Positions 17,403 to 28,321 of a stretch of DNA of 64,000 nucleotides are shown here, piece after piece. The stretch spans positions 1-64,000 of the forward strand of contig NZ_BDBH01000015.1 of assembly GCF_001612885.1 (NCBI RefSeq), read 5' to 3'. This DNA comes from Nocardia harenae NBRC 108248 (lineage in GTDB: Bacteria; Actinomycetota; Actinomycetes; Mycobacteriales; Mycobacteriaceae). The notes below the pieces were generated by a model. The model made no database searches. It was not told the DNA's origin and worked only from the letters and a program-made list of their open reading frames with translations. Every line of letters starts with the position of its first letter. Position 1 is the first letter of the stretch. The position numbers and the translations under genes are program-made.

Positions 17403-18035
17403 ATGGAAAGCAGAGTGTCGTTGTCGTGCGCGCCGCACGGGGAGGTGCCGTTGCCAGGGATGCCGGTGTCCGGCGCCGAGCCGGACGGGGCGGCAGGGGT
17501 CTCGGCGGCAGGGGTCTCGGCGGTCGGAGTCTCGGCGGTCGGAGTCTCGGCGGTCGGGAGCGGCGCGGCCGTGGCGGCCCGGCGCGCGGCGGCCCGGCGC
17601 GTGGCCCGGCCGGAACTCGGGTCCGGCGCGGTGGCGCGTCCGGCAGCGAATCCCGCCCGGCGCCGCCAGGGGGCAGCGCCGTGTGCCCCGGGGCTGCCGG
17701 GGCAGGGCTCCGGCCGGGAACGGGACGCCAAGCGCTTCGCCGAGCGGGCACTGCGCGCGGTGCTCGAGGCACTCGACGGCCGCCGCCGTGCCCTGCACCT
17801 GCGCGATCTCGCCGACCCGGAGGTGGTCGCCGCGCTGGAGACCTACGCCCGCACTGGCGGAAGGGAGCGCAGGCTCGGCGCCGCCGTGCTGGAGCGGGTG
17901 AGGTGCGCGCCGGGCGCACACGGCCGGGTCGAGGTCTTCGGCCGGTACCGCCGCGGCGACCGCGTCTTCGCCGTCGCGGCCTGCCTGCGGGCGCACCGGG
18001 GCGGGTGGCGGCTCTGCGCGCTGCGGGTACGGTAG
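17403..18035 (+). CDS. Rv3235-family Ala/Arg-rich protein
   Basis: A 210-aa protein whose conserved part is the C-terminal 110 residues (from about FAERALRAVLEALDGRR to the end). The first 95 residues are low-complexity and contain a 15-bp tandem repeat giving a V-S-A-V-G-type pentapeptide series. The Rv3235 family sits beside secA in mycolata; its fold is small and basic, and its function is unknown. ATG 17403 is the first start after a 176-bp region shared with the divergent acyltransferase, so a bidirectional promoter is likely. Confidence 0.8.
   Translation: MESRVSLSCAPHGEVPLPGMPVSGAEPDGAAGVSAAGVSAVGVSAVGVSAVGSGAAVAARRAAARRVARPELGSGAVARPAANPARRRQGAAPCAPGLPGQGSGRERDAKRFAERALRAVLEALDGRRRALHLRDLADPEVVAALETYARTGGRERRLGAAVLERVRCAPGAHGRVEVFGRYRRGDRVFAVAACLRAHRGGWRLCALRVR
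17493..17552 (+). repeat. 15-bp in-frame tandem repeat, four units
   Basis: Two copies of GCAGGGGTCTCGGCG are followed by two of GTCGGAGTCTCGGCG, then a partial fifth. The repeat is in frame in the N-terminal low-complexity part of the Rv3235-like gene and adds Val-Ser-Ala-Val-Gly units. Copy number is likely to vary between strains. Confidence 0.9.
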
Positions 18036-18197
18036 GGCCGGAGCGGTCCGGCGGGTCGGCGCTCTCCGCGCCTACCATGGGTGCCGCATTACCATGAAAC
18101 GTGCCGATGACGTCGCGGGTCGCCGCGCCGGACGGCCCGGCCGACGACGGGACGCCGACGACACACCCGCACACCGACCAGAGGACTGACGAGACCC

Positions 18198-21044
<2,847 letters not shown>

Positions 21045-21057
21045 TCTCCGTTCCGAT

Positions 21058-21089
21058 CGAGGGCGTCCACTTCCGGGTGGGCGCCCTCG
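21058..21089 (+). terminator. Hairpin terminator after secA
   Basis: An 8-bp stem CGAGGGCG/CGCCCTCG extended, after one T/G mismatch, by CCAC/GTGG starts 13 nt after the secA stop. Confidence 0.6.
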
Positions 21090-21107
21090 CTCATGCGGTA
21101 GATCGCG

Positions 21108-21701
21108 TCACAGGTCGAGGCCGGTGACGAAAGCCGCGGCAATCGGCCTGATCTCGTCGCACGACGGCGGCACCGGGACGAATGCCGCGTTCGCGAGGTA
21201 GCTGATGTCCACCCGGCCGTCGGGCGCCGCGAACGCCGCTCTGCACTCACCGTCCAGCCGCGGCACCGTGTAGAGCACCGCTTCGCGCCCTGCGAGCTGC
21301 TCCGTCGCGAAGATCGAGTACTCCGCCGAACCCCGGATGTCGTCGATACCGCGGTTCTGCACGCTGATCCAGACGGTTCCGGTCGGGACCGCGGCCGCGC
21401 CGGTGCCCTGGAAACGCAGAAATCTGCAGCCGAGCACCACGAGGTCGCCGGAGACCAGGTCGCCGGAGCGGTCTCGGGTCGACGGGTCGAAGCCGGCGGC
21501 GGTCGCCGTCGCGTCGTCGACGGCGAGGCACGGGTCGAGCCGGACCTGCTCGGCCACCCCGGTCTGATCCGGCGCGGCGGGCACGGAGACTGCGATCGAG
21601 GGGTTCGCGATCCTAGTCGGCGGGCCTGCGGTCGGCGAGTCATCCCCCCAGGCACCTGCGAGCAGCCCCAGCGCGACGATCGGCACGGTGTATGGCGACA
21701 T
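21108..21701 (-). CDS. DUF3558-like exported protein lacking the lipobox cysteine
   Basis: A 197-aa protein with a short N-terminal hydrophobic segment (PIVALGLLAGAWGDD) and three later cysteines (in LDPC, VLGCRF and DGECRAAF) arranged as in DUF3558 lipoproteins of mycolata. In that family the hydrophobic stretch normally ends LLAGC; here Ala-Trp stands at the lipidation site, next to a GGGGGG run. It is either a plain secreted protein or a damaged lipoprotein gene. The ATG at 21701 follows GGGAGG. Function is unknown. It opens a patch of lineage-specific genes between secA and rsgA. Confidence 0.7.
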   Translation of the reverse strand: MSPYTVPIVALGLLAGAWGDDSPTAGPPTRIANPSIAVSVPAAPDQTGVAEQVRLDPCLAVDDATATAAGFDPSTRDRSGDLVSGDLVVLGCRFLRFQGTGAAAVPTGTVWISVQNRGIDDIRGSAEYSIFATEQLAGREAVLYTVPRLDGECRAAFAAPDGRVDISYLANAAFVPVPPSCDEIRPIAAAFVTGLDL

Positions 21702-21784
21702 CAACTCGACCTCCCGGTGGCCGTCGACAAGAACTGACCGCGGCGGTGAGTCCCCCGCGCTCAGCGTAAAGCACAGTCGGATGT

Positions 21785-21956
21785 GCTCTGCCCGAACTTC
21801 GGACCTATGCGGAGCGGGTTCGCGCCGGCGAATGTCACTGGTCGGAGATCGAGTATCGAGCGCAGACCGGCCCCGCGCTCGGCGGATACCGTTGGGCCGT
21901 CGGACTGGCCGGACGATTTCGACGACTACCCCACCCGGCGCTCCTGGCTGGAGTAG
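21785..21956 (+). pseudogene. Frameshifted C-terminal remnant of an unknown protein
   Basis: One frame encodes a convincing peptide (RTYAERVRAGECHWSEIE, then YRAQTGPALGGYRWAVGLAG). Near 21910 the coding signal passes to another frame that reads DDFDDYPTRRSWLE and stops at TAG 21954. No ATG, GTG or TTG is in frame upstream. The simplest reading is a remnant with a single-base frameshift and a lost N-terminus. Family is not recognised. Confidence 0.4.
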
Positions 21957-21963
21957 CAGCGGC

Positions 21964-22650
21964 TCAGGACTGGGAGCCGCTGTTGTCCGTACTGCTCGGC
22001 GGCTCCCACTCGAACGGCTGCACCACCACGAAACCCGGCCCGTGGAAGGCGTACTGGAACGCCTCGCCACTCCCACCGCGCAGCATGGACTTGAGATTCA
22101 TGCTGGAGACCACCTTCGGCGCCAGATTCGCCGACCAGGCCACCGCGGCCTGGGTGTCGACGTAGGTCGGCTGCGTACTACAGTCCAGCACAACGGGTTT
22201 GCCGACCGCGCAGAGCGCGACGGTGCCGGTGCCGGTGACCGTCGTGTTGAACAGCCCGCCGGTGAAGAACCCGGCCCCCTTGACCCGGTTGATGTCCCAC
22301 TCCAGCGCGGCGTCGAAGGCGAGCAGGTTGGTGCCGTTGACGCTCAGCGCGTCGCCGGTGAGGTCGATGAGGAAGACGTGGCCTGCCTGGTTGGCGAAGA
22401 ACACCTCGCCCTGCCCGGACACCCGCATGAGCGGCACGTCCTCGTTGGTCACCATTCGCTTGAGCAGCTTCCCGACGCTTCCCGAACCCTGGTGGTCGAA
22501 GCGGATATCGCCCTGGTAGGCGACCATCGCCCCCTTCACCGCGAGCACATCCGGGCCGAGCCCCACCCGCAGCATCTGGGAGTTCTGCAGCGAGAACCGC
22601 TGCTGCGCCTGCACCTCGAGGTTGGCCTGGTCGAACAGTACGCTTCGCAT
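21964..22650 (-). CDS. AIM24-family protein
   Basis: A 228-aa soluble beta-rich protein of the AIM24 / TRAP-like family (conserved block RFSLQNSQMLRVGLGPDVLAV). The family is widespread and named after a yeast mitochondrial protein; the bacterial role is unknown. The ATG at 22650 follows GGAGAG and gives the usual N-terminus MRSVLFDQANLEVQ. Upstream in-frame sequence to 22782 belongs to a gene remnant, not this protein. No signal peptide or membrane helix. Confidence 0.85.
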   Translation of the reverse strand: MRSVLFDQANLEVQAQQRFSLQNSQMLRVGLGPDVLAVKGAMVAYQGDIRFDHQGSGSVGKLLKRMVTNEDVPLMRVSGQGEVFFANQAGHVFLIDLTGDALSVNGTNLLAFDAALEWDINRVKGAGFFTGGLFNTTVTGTGTVALCAVGKPVVLDCSTQPTYVDTQAAVAWSANLAPKVVSSMNLKSMLRGGSGEAFQYAFHGPGFVVVQPFEWEPPSSTDNSGSQS

Positions 22651-22858
22651 GCTCTCCAGGGTACGGAGCGCATTCGCTACCGCCAGGCGAACGAGATCGT
22701 CCGGCCCATGCCGAAGGTACGTTCGCCGCCGCCGCGACGATATCGTCCACGCTGCCGGACATGAGCACCCGAACCTGCGCACTCACCTGCTCGATCGGCC
22801 GATCCCACCACGCCACCCCGAGCAACCGGGCGATGTCGTTGTCGGTGAGGATCACCGA
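22651..22858 (-). pseudogene. C-terminal remnant of a xenobiotic (CatB/Vat-type) acetyltransferase
   Basis: The stretch 22855-22718 reads NDIARLLGVAWWDRPIEQV followed by SAQVRVLMSGSVDDIVAAA, which resembles the C-terminal helix region of hexapeptide xenobiotic O-acetyltransferases (typical pattern LLxLRWWDWPxExI). The left-handed beta-helix and N-terminus are absent because the preceding gene stops at 22881. After 22718 the coding signal shifts frame (TYLRHGPDDLVRLAVANAL) up to the AIM24 start. Interpreted as a decayed gene end; the family call rests on motif memory. Confidence 0.45.
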
Positions 22859-22880
22859 TCGCCGGGAGCGACAGCGCTTT

Positions 22881-23219
22881 TCAGGCCCGGTGCTCCGGGC
22901 AGTACGCGGCGACGGCGGCGTAGACGAAGAGGTACGGGAACTCGATGGTCTCGCTCGCGGACTCGGCCAGGTAGATGTGCTCGGCGGGGGAGTTGCCCAC
23001 CGCCGTGAGGTAATCGCACTGGGTGCGCGCCAGTTTGATCGCCGCGTCCTGCACCGCGGCGGTCTCGTCGTCGTAGTGGCTGTCCCGAAGGAACTGCCGG
23101 TCCGCGGCGCTGCGCGGGGTCGCGGCGCCGACGATGTTCGATTGCGGCGCGGCTAGGGCCGCCTGCCCGCCGCCGAGCAGCAGCGTAGTCGCGGCGAGGG
23201 CGATGACGAGGGTGCGCAT
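22881..23219 (-). CDS. Secreted DUF732-like protein
   Basis: A 112-aa small exported protein. The signal peptide (LVIALAATTLLLGGGQAALAA) is followed by a mature helical domain of about 90 residues with two cysteines (TQCDYL and AAYCPE) and the spacing typical of DUF732 proteins, common in mycobacteria and nocardiae and of unknown function. ATG 23219 is followed directly by the signal peptide. It is a single gene between remnants. Confidence 0.8.
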   Translation of the reverse strand: MRTLVIALAATTLLLGGGQAALAAPQSNIVGAATPRSAADRQFLRDSHYDDETAAVQDAAIKLARTQCDYLTAVGNSPAEHIYLAESASETIEFPYLFVYAAVAAYCPEHRA

Positions 23220-23244
23220 GGGGCCTCTCGGGAGTGTTCGATGG

Positions 23245-23427
23245 CTAGCCGGGAAGGGGCGGAACCTGTGGAACGGCGCCGTAGACGGGGTGGAACGGCC
23301 GTACGGCGTTGGATGTCATGCGTTGCGGCGCAACCGGATACGCGGGGGAGCCGTAGAGCTCGGGCAGCGGCCGGGTGTGGTCCTCCTTCGCGTCCTCGGC
23401 GGGAAGCGGGTCGGGCGATCCGGACAT
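23245..23427 (-). CDS. Small Pro-rich hypothetical protein
   Basis: A 60-aa open frame (MSGSPDPLPAEDAKEDHTRP and onward) with eleven prolines and several Tyr, ending QVPPLPG. It lacks a clear ribosome-binding site (AAGG about 14 nt upstream of the ATG) and any recognised domain. It lies on the same strand as, and 224 bp downstream of, the Panacea gene. It could be a real small gene or a chance frame. Confidence 0.35.
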   Translation of the reverse strand: MSGSPDPLPAEDAKEDHTRPLPELYGSPAYPVAPQRMTSNAVRPFHPVYGAVPQVPPLPG

Positions 23428-23651
23428 TCGAAACGACCTTCTGTCGAGCGAGAGCAGCGTGCGTGCGGAAGCCGCCGATGGGTACTCCGGTGGCGGCGGT
23501 CCGAACGGTAACGGAAAAGACTGCCGCAATACCGGTTTCACCCGCCCGGACAACGGTTGTTCGGGACGGCACCGGCGAGTGGTCGGGGCTCGCCGGTGCG
23601 CCGGTGCGGTCGGTTTTCCCGCCCCGCGACAAGCCGGGCGGTCTGCAAGTT

Positions 23652-24119
23652 CTAGCGCCGGGCGTGGAAGTACTTGGCTATCACGCCCACCGGGATCTCC
23701 ACGTTGCCCTCGTCCTGGTCGGCGAACTCCTGCCAGGCCGGCTCGGCCTTGGTCATGTTCCGCAGCTTCCAGCCCGCAATGCCGCCGTAGGTGTTCCAGA
23801 CCTTGGTCAGGAAGCGGGTGGTGTCGGCGTCGACGGCGTCCCAGTGGAACGGGTCGTCCTCGGCGAGCACCACCCAGCCCGCGCCGAACCCCTCGAACTC
23901 GCGGAAGACCGCGGGGACCACCGGCCCGGAGCGCCAGGCCTGCACCGGATCCTCGAAGAGCGGGCCCTCGTACTCGGCGAGGTGGTGCCCCTGCGCGTAG
24001 TAGAGCAGTTTCTGCAGCTTCAGGTTGGAGACTCCGGCGTCCTCGGTGGTCGCCCAGTCCACGAACCAGCGGGCTATGGTCGGCGCCGAATACGAGGGCA
24101 CGGGTTCCGGCGTTGCCAT
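23652..24119 (-). CDS. Panacea (SocA-like) domain protein, putative antitoxin
   Basis: A 155-aa protein whose body is a Panacea/DUF4065 domain: SNLKLQKLLYYAQGHHLA, then FEDPVQAWRSGPVVPAVFREF. Panacea domains are antitoxin modules that neutralise very different toxins encoded next to them, and some act as proteolytic adaptors (SocA). Here no clear toxin gene is adjacent: downstream is a doubtful 60-aa frame and upstream is rsgA. So it is a stand-alone copy, or its partner is unrecognised. The ATG at 24119 gives a short 15-residue leader before the domain. Confidence 0.85.
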   Translation of the reverse strand: MATPEPVPSYSAPTIARWFVDWATTEDAGVSNLKLQKLLYYAQGHHLAEYEGPLFEDPVQAWRSGPVVPAVFREFEGFGAGWVVLAEDDPFHWDAVDADTTRFLTKVWNTYGGIAGWKLRNMTKAEPAWQEFADQDEGNVEIPVGVIAKYFHARR

Positions 24120-24207
24120 GCGGTGCTCCTGCCCATCGACGTTCCCTCCCCGTGTCGTGCAAGCCGAGTTTACGTCCGGGAGTCCGCGGCGCCGCCGTTT
24201 TCCATTG

Positions 24208-25209
24208 TCACCAGGGGTCGTTCGAGTTCAGCGCGACGAGCAGACGGCGAATGGCGGCCACCCGCCGTTCCTTGCCCGGCAGCTCGTCCAGCGCGCACTC
24301 CGGGTCGGCGGGCGGGCCAAGGTGGGTGCAGCCGCGCGGGCAGTCCTCGATGGCGTCGGCGAGGTCGCTGAAGGCGGCGATCACGTCGTCGGGGGTGATG
24401 TGCGCGAGGCCGAAGGAGCGCACACCGGGGGTGTCGATCACCCAGCCGCCGGATGGCACCGGCAGCGCCACCGACTGGGTGGAGGTGTGTTTGCCCTTGC
24501 CCACCCCCGACACCTCGCCGACGGCGCGGAAGGCATCCGGCACCAGGCGGTTGACCAGCGTGGACTTGCCGACGCCCGAGTGCCCGATGAAGGCGGTGAG
24601 CCGCCCGGTGATCCGGTCCAGCACCGGTTCCAGCGGGTCCTCGATGCCGCCGTGCACGATGATCAGGTCCAGGTCGGCGAAGTCGGTGGCGAAGTCGGAC
24701 TCGGCGGCCAGGTCGTCCTTGGTCAGGCAGAGCACCGGCTGCAGTCCGCCGACGAAGGCGGCGACCATGGTGCGCTCCACGAAGCCGGTGCGCGGCGGCG
24801 GGTCGGCCAGCGCGACCACGATGAACAGCTGCTCGGCATTGGCGACCACGACCCGCTCGAACGGGTCGGTGTCGTCGGCGGTGCGGCGCAGCACGGTGGC
24901 CCGCTCGGCCACCCGGACGATCCGGGCCAGGGTGTCCGGCGCGCCGGAGAGATCGCCGACCACGTCCACCAGGTCGCCGACGACGATCGGGGTGCGGCCC
25001 AGCTCCCTGGCCCGCATGGCGACCAGGCGCCGCTCCGGGTCGCCGGCGAGCACGCAGCCCCAGCGCCCGCGGTCCACCGCGACCACCATGGCCTGCTCGG
25101 CGTCGCTGTGCTGCGGCCGGGTCTTGGTGCGCGGGCGCGACCGCCCGCCGGGCCGGATCCGGACGTCGGATTCGTCGTACCCGGCCGCGGAGCGGCGCTG
25201 CCTGCTCAG
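24208..25209 (-). CDS. rsgA: Ribosome small-subunit-dependent GTPase A, probable CTG start
   Basis: Circularly permuted GTPase that assists late 30S maturation. Order: OB domain, GTPase with motifs G4 (LTKDDL), G1 (GHSGVGKSTLVN), G3 (DTPGVRS), then a C-terminal zinc-binding segment (CPRGCTHLGPPADPEC). The first ATG in frame is at 25089 (293 aa), but conserved RsgA-like sequence (GYDESDVRIRPG, then SRPRTKTRPQHSDAEQAM) continues upstream to CTG 25209, giving 333 aa, close to the mycobacterial length. No ATG, GTG or TTG exists upstream of 25089. CTG would overlap the aroA stop as CTGA, fitting translational coupling. Confidence 0.9.
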   Translation of the reverse strand: MSRQRRSAAGYDESDVRIRPGGRSRPRTKTRPQHSDAEQAMVVAVDRGRWGCVLAGDPERRLVAMRARELGRTPIVVGDLVDVVGDLSGAPDTLARIVRVAERATVLRRTADDTDPFERVVVANAEQLFIVVALADPPPRTGFVERTMVAAFVGGLQPVLCLTKDDLAAESDFATDFADLDLIIVHGGIEDPLEPVLDRITGRLTAFIGHSGVGKSTLVNRLVPDAFRAVGEVSGVGKGKHTSTQSVALPVPSGGWVIDTPGVRSFGLAHITPDDVIAAFSDLADAIEDCPRGCTHLGPPADPECALDELPGKERRVAAIRRLLVALNSNDPW

Positions 25210-26495
25210 CGGGCGGCCTGTCCGGCCGGTTCCGGGTCGAGCATGCGCTCCCAGAGCGCGACGAAGCCGGGCAGCGTCTTGGCGGTGGTGCCGATGTCCT
25301 CGATCCGCACATCGGCCACCCGGAGCCCCAGAATGGCTCCGGCCGTCGCCATCCGGTGATCGGCGTAGGAGTGCCAGGTGCCGCCGTGCAGCTCGGCGGG
25401 CTCGATCTCCAGCCCGTCCTCGGTCTCGGTGACCCGGCCGCCGAGCCGGTTGATCTCGGTGGCGAGCGCGGCCAGCCGGTCGGTCTCGTGCCCGCGCAGG
25501 TGCGCGATGCCGCGCAGCCGGGAGGGCGAGTCGGCGAGCGCGGCGAGCGCGGCCACGGTCGGCGTCAGCTCGCCGACGTCGTGCAGGTCGATATCGATGC
25601 CCGCCAGCCGCTCCGGGCCGCGCACCGTGAGCACGCCGTCCACGATCCCGGCCTCGCCGCCCATCCGGACCACGATCTCCCGGATGACGTCGCCGGGCTG
25701 GGTGGTGAGCCGCGGCCAGTGCGGGATGCTGACCTCGCCGCCGGTCACCGCGGCGGCGGCGAGGAAGGGGGTGGCGTTGGAGAGATCCGGCTCCACCTCG
25801 CGGTCCAGCGCGCGGATCGGGCCGGGCAGCACGGTCCAGGTCTGCGGGGCGCGTGGATCCTCCGGCGCCTCCACCTTGACATCGGCCTGGCGCAGCATCT
25901 CCACGGTCATCTCGATGTGCGGCATGGAGGGCAGCGCCGCGCCGCTGTGGTGCACCGTGATGCCATCGGAGAACCGGGCCGCGGAGAGCAGCAGCCCGGA
26001 GACGAACTGCGAGGAGCCGGAGGCGTCGATGGTCACCGGGCCGCCGCGCAGCCCGCCCGCGCCGCGCACGGTGAAGGGCAGCGTGTCGCCGGTGATGTCG
26101 GCGCCGAGCTCGCGCAACGCGTCCAGGATGGTGCGCAGCGGGCGGACCCTGGCCTGCGCGTCGCCGTCGAAGTGCACCTCGCCGGTGGCCAGCGCGGCCA
26201 GCGGCGGCAGGAACCGCATCACGGTGCCTGCGAGGCCGCAGTCCACGGTGCCCGCGTGCAGCGGGGCGGGGGTGACCACCAGGGTGTCGCCATCGCCGGA
26301 GATGTCGGCGCCGAGCGCGCGCAGCGCCCCGATCATGAGGTTGGTGTCCCGGCTGCGCAGCGCGCCGGTGATGGTGGAGGGGCCGTCGGCGAGCGCGGCC
26401 AGGACGAGTGCCCGATTGGTGATCGATTTCGAGCCGGGCAGGGTCACGGTCGCGTGCACGGGGACATCGACTTGGGGCGCTGGCCAGATACTCAC
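25206..26495 (-). CDS. aroA: 3-phosphoshikimate 1-carboxyvinyltransferase (EPSP synthase)
   Basis: Sixth step of the shikimate pathway: transfers enolpyruvate from PEP to shikimate-3-phosphate. About 429 aa, with the PEP-site motifs LPGSKSITNRAL near residue 22, GLAGTVMRFL near 90 and a C-terminal YADHRMA. GTG 26495 (VSIWPAPQ) matches the family N-terminus; ATG 26513 would add six residues and lacks a ribosome-binding site. It is followed by rsgA with stop-start overlap. The aroA-rsgA pairing is conserved in mycolata. Confidence 0.95.
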   Translation of the reverse strand: MSIWPAPQVDVPVHATVTLPGSKSITNRALVLAALADGPSTITGALRSRDTNLMIGALRALGADISGDGDTLVVTPAPLHAGTVDCGLAGTVMRFLPPLAALATGEVHFDGDAQARVRPLRTILDALRELGADITGDTLPFTVRGAGGLRGGPVTIDASGSSQFVSGLLLSAARFSDGITVHHSGAALPSMPHIEMTVEMLRQADVKVEAPEDPRAPQTWTVLPGPIRALDREVEPDLSNATPFLAAAAVTGGEVSIPHWPRLTTQPGDVIREIVVRMGGEAGIVDGVLTVRGPERLAGIDIDLHDVGELTPTVAALAALADSPSRLRGIAHLRGHETDRLAALATEINRLGGRVTETEDGLEIEPAELHGGTWHSYADHRMATAGAILGLRVADVRIEDIGTTAKTLPGFVALWERMLDPEPAGQAAR

Positions 26496-26540
26496 TCGTC
26501 CATCTTCACCCATGTGAGTGCCGACCGGTGAACGCGGTAC

Positions 26541-26572
26541 GGGCCGGAGCCGCCCCTCGACGGTTCCGGCCC
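26541..26572 (-). terminator. Hairpin between aldehyde dehydrogenase and aroA
   Basis: An inverted repeat with arms near GGGCCGGAGCCG and CGGTTCCGGCCC (one mismatch) lies downstream of the aldehyde dehydrogenase stop and upstream of aroA. Confidence 0.55.
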
Positions 26573-26644
26573 GCGGATGGAGTGCGTGGCCGACGCCGTT
26601 GTCGCGCCACGCACCCCCGCCCGGAAAGCGGGCGGTCCGACCCC

Positions 26645-28153
26645 TTATTTGTTGCGCCCGTGCAGCACCGGGACGACCTTGCGCAGCAGGTTCACGGTCG
26701 ACTTGGTGCGGCCGAAGCTGAGCAGCGCCATGCCGGGCACGGCGAACTTCTGGATGGCGATCGAGTGCGGCCGGGCGAACTCCTTCAGCCCGGGCTCGCC
26801 GTGGATCCGGCCGATGCCGGAATCCCCGACGCCGCCGAACGGCAGCCCCGGGATGGCGGCGAAGCCGAGCACCGAGTTCACCGAGGTGGCGCCGACCCGC
26901 AGCCGCCGCGCGATCTCCAGCCCCCTGCTCTTGGAGAAGACCGCGGAGGAGAGGCCGTACTTGGAGGTGTTCGCCAGCTCGATCGCCTCGTCCACGCTGT
27001 CCACCGTGCGCACGGTGACGGTCGGGCCGAAGGTCTCCTCGACCACCGCCTCCGACGACTCGTCCACGTCCACGAAGACCACCGGCTCGATGAAGGCGCC
27101 CTTGACCGACTCCGGCCCGCCGAGCACGGCCTTGCCGCCGCTGGCCAGCGCGGCGTCGATGTGCCGCTGCACGATGTCGATCTGGCTCGGCATGGTCATC
27201 GGGCCGTAGTCGGCGTCGTCACCGGAGCCCGGCTTGACGTCCTTCAGGATCCGGGTGAGCTCGGCGACGAAGGGCTCGCGCACCGAGCGCTCCACGTACA
27301 CCCGCTCGACGCCGGCGCAGGTCTGCCCGCTGTTGCCCGCCGCGCCGAACGCGACGGCGTCGGCGGCGGCCTTGATATCGGCGTCCGCGGCGACGATCAC
27401 CGCGTCCTTGCCGCCGCACTCCAGCAGCACCGGGGTGAGCCGCTCGGCGGCGACCGCCATGATCTTCTTTCCGGTGGCGGTGGAGCCGGTGAAGGCGATC
27501 TTGTCGATATCGGCCTTGACCAGCTCGGCGCCGGTCGCGCCGAAACCGTTGATTCCGACGAAGACGCCCTCGGGCAGCTCCGGGTTGGCCGCGCGGAACG
27601 CCTCGACCAGGAAGTTGCCGATGCCGGTCGAGTACTCGCTCGGCTTGAAGACCACGGCGTTCCCGGCGGCGAGCGCGTACGCGATCGAGCCGTTCGGGGT
27701 GTAGACCGGGTAGTTCCAGGGGCCGATGATGCCGACCACGCCGAGCGGGCGGTACTCCAGCCGCGCCGAGAAGTTGGACATCAGCGGGCCGGAGGCGATT
27801 CGCTTGGGGCCGAGCACCTTCTTGGCGTTCTTGGCGGCCCAGGCGATGTGCTCCAGCGCGAGCATGAGCTCGAGGAAGGCGTCGTCGTGCGTCTTGCCGG
27901 TCTCCCGGTGGATCAGGTCGGTGAACGCGTCCGATTCGGTGACCAGCCGGGTCGACCAGCGCAGCAGGGCCTTGCGGCGGTCGTCGAAGCTCAGCGCACC
28001 CCAGGCGGGGGCGGCGGCGCGGGCCTCGGCGACGGCCGCGCGCACCGCGTCCGCGTCGGCGACCGGATAAGTGGCGATGACCTCACCCGTGGCCGGGTCG
28101 ACCGATTTCAGCGCCGTTTCGGGAGCGGCCGGGGTGGTCTCGGTGGTTGTCAC
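26645..28153 (-). CDS. NAD(P)-dependent aldehyde dehydrogenase
   Basis: A 502-aa aldehyde dehydrogenase, nearest in style to succinate-semialdehyde and long-chain aldehyde dehydrogenases. Catalytic Cys lies in NSGQTCAGVERVYV (near residue 284) and the general-base Glu in LLECGGKDA (near 248). Cofactor-binding motifs IGPWNYP and FTGSTATGK are present. The C-terminal GLPFGGVGDSGIGR is typical. The substrate cannot be read from sequence. It is monocistronic, with a 168-bp divergent region to the SRAP gene. Confidence 0.92.
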   Translation of the reverse strand: MTTTETTPAAPETALKSVDPATGEVIATYPVADADAVRAAVAEARAAAPAWGALSFDDRRKALLRWSTRLVTESDAFTDLIHRETGKTHDDAFLELMLALEHIAWAAKNAKKVLGPKRIASGPLMSNFSARLEYRPLGVVGIIGPWNYPVYTPNGSIAYALAAGNAVVFKPSEYSTGIGNFLVEAFRAANPELPEGVFVGINGFGATGAELVKADIDKIAFTGSTATGKKIMAVAAERLTPVLLECGGKDAVIVAADADIKAAADAVAFGAAGNSGQTCAGVERVYVERSVREPFVAELTRILKDVKPGSGDDADYGPMTMPSQIDIVQRHIDAALASGGKAVLGGPESVKGAFIEPVVFVDVDESSEAVVEETFGPTVTVRTVDSVDEAIELANTSKYGLSSAVFSKSRGLEIARRLRVGATSVNSVLGFAAIPGLPFGGVGDSGIGRIHGEPGLKEFARPHSIAIQKFAVPGMALLSFGRTKSTVNLLRKVVPVLHGRNK

Positions 28154-28321
28154 GGTGGGTTCTCTCCTTGAACTGGGTTGGCCGGTCGGTGCGCGGCCGG
28201 CGCGTGCGGGTGGCGTGCGTCACCACCGCTGAGAGAATGCTAGGCCATATTTCTCACCAGGTCACCCCTGGTGTACTCGATTGTTCCCGATGCCCGCGGC
28301 GCGCGGTGGGAGTATCGATGC

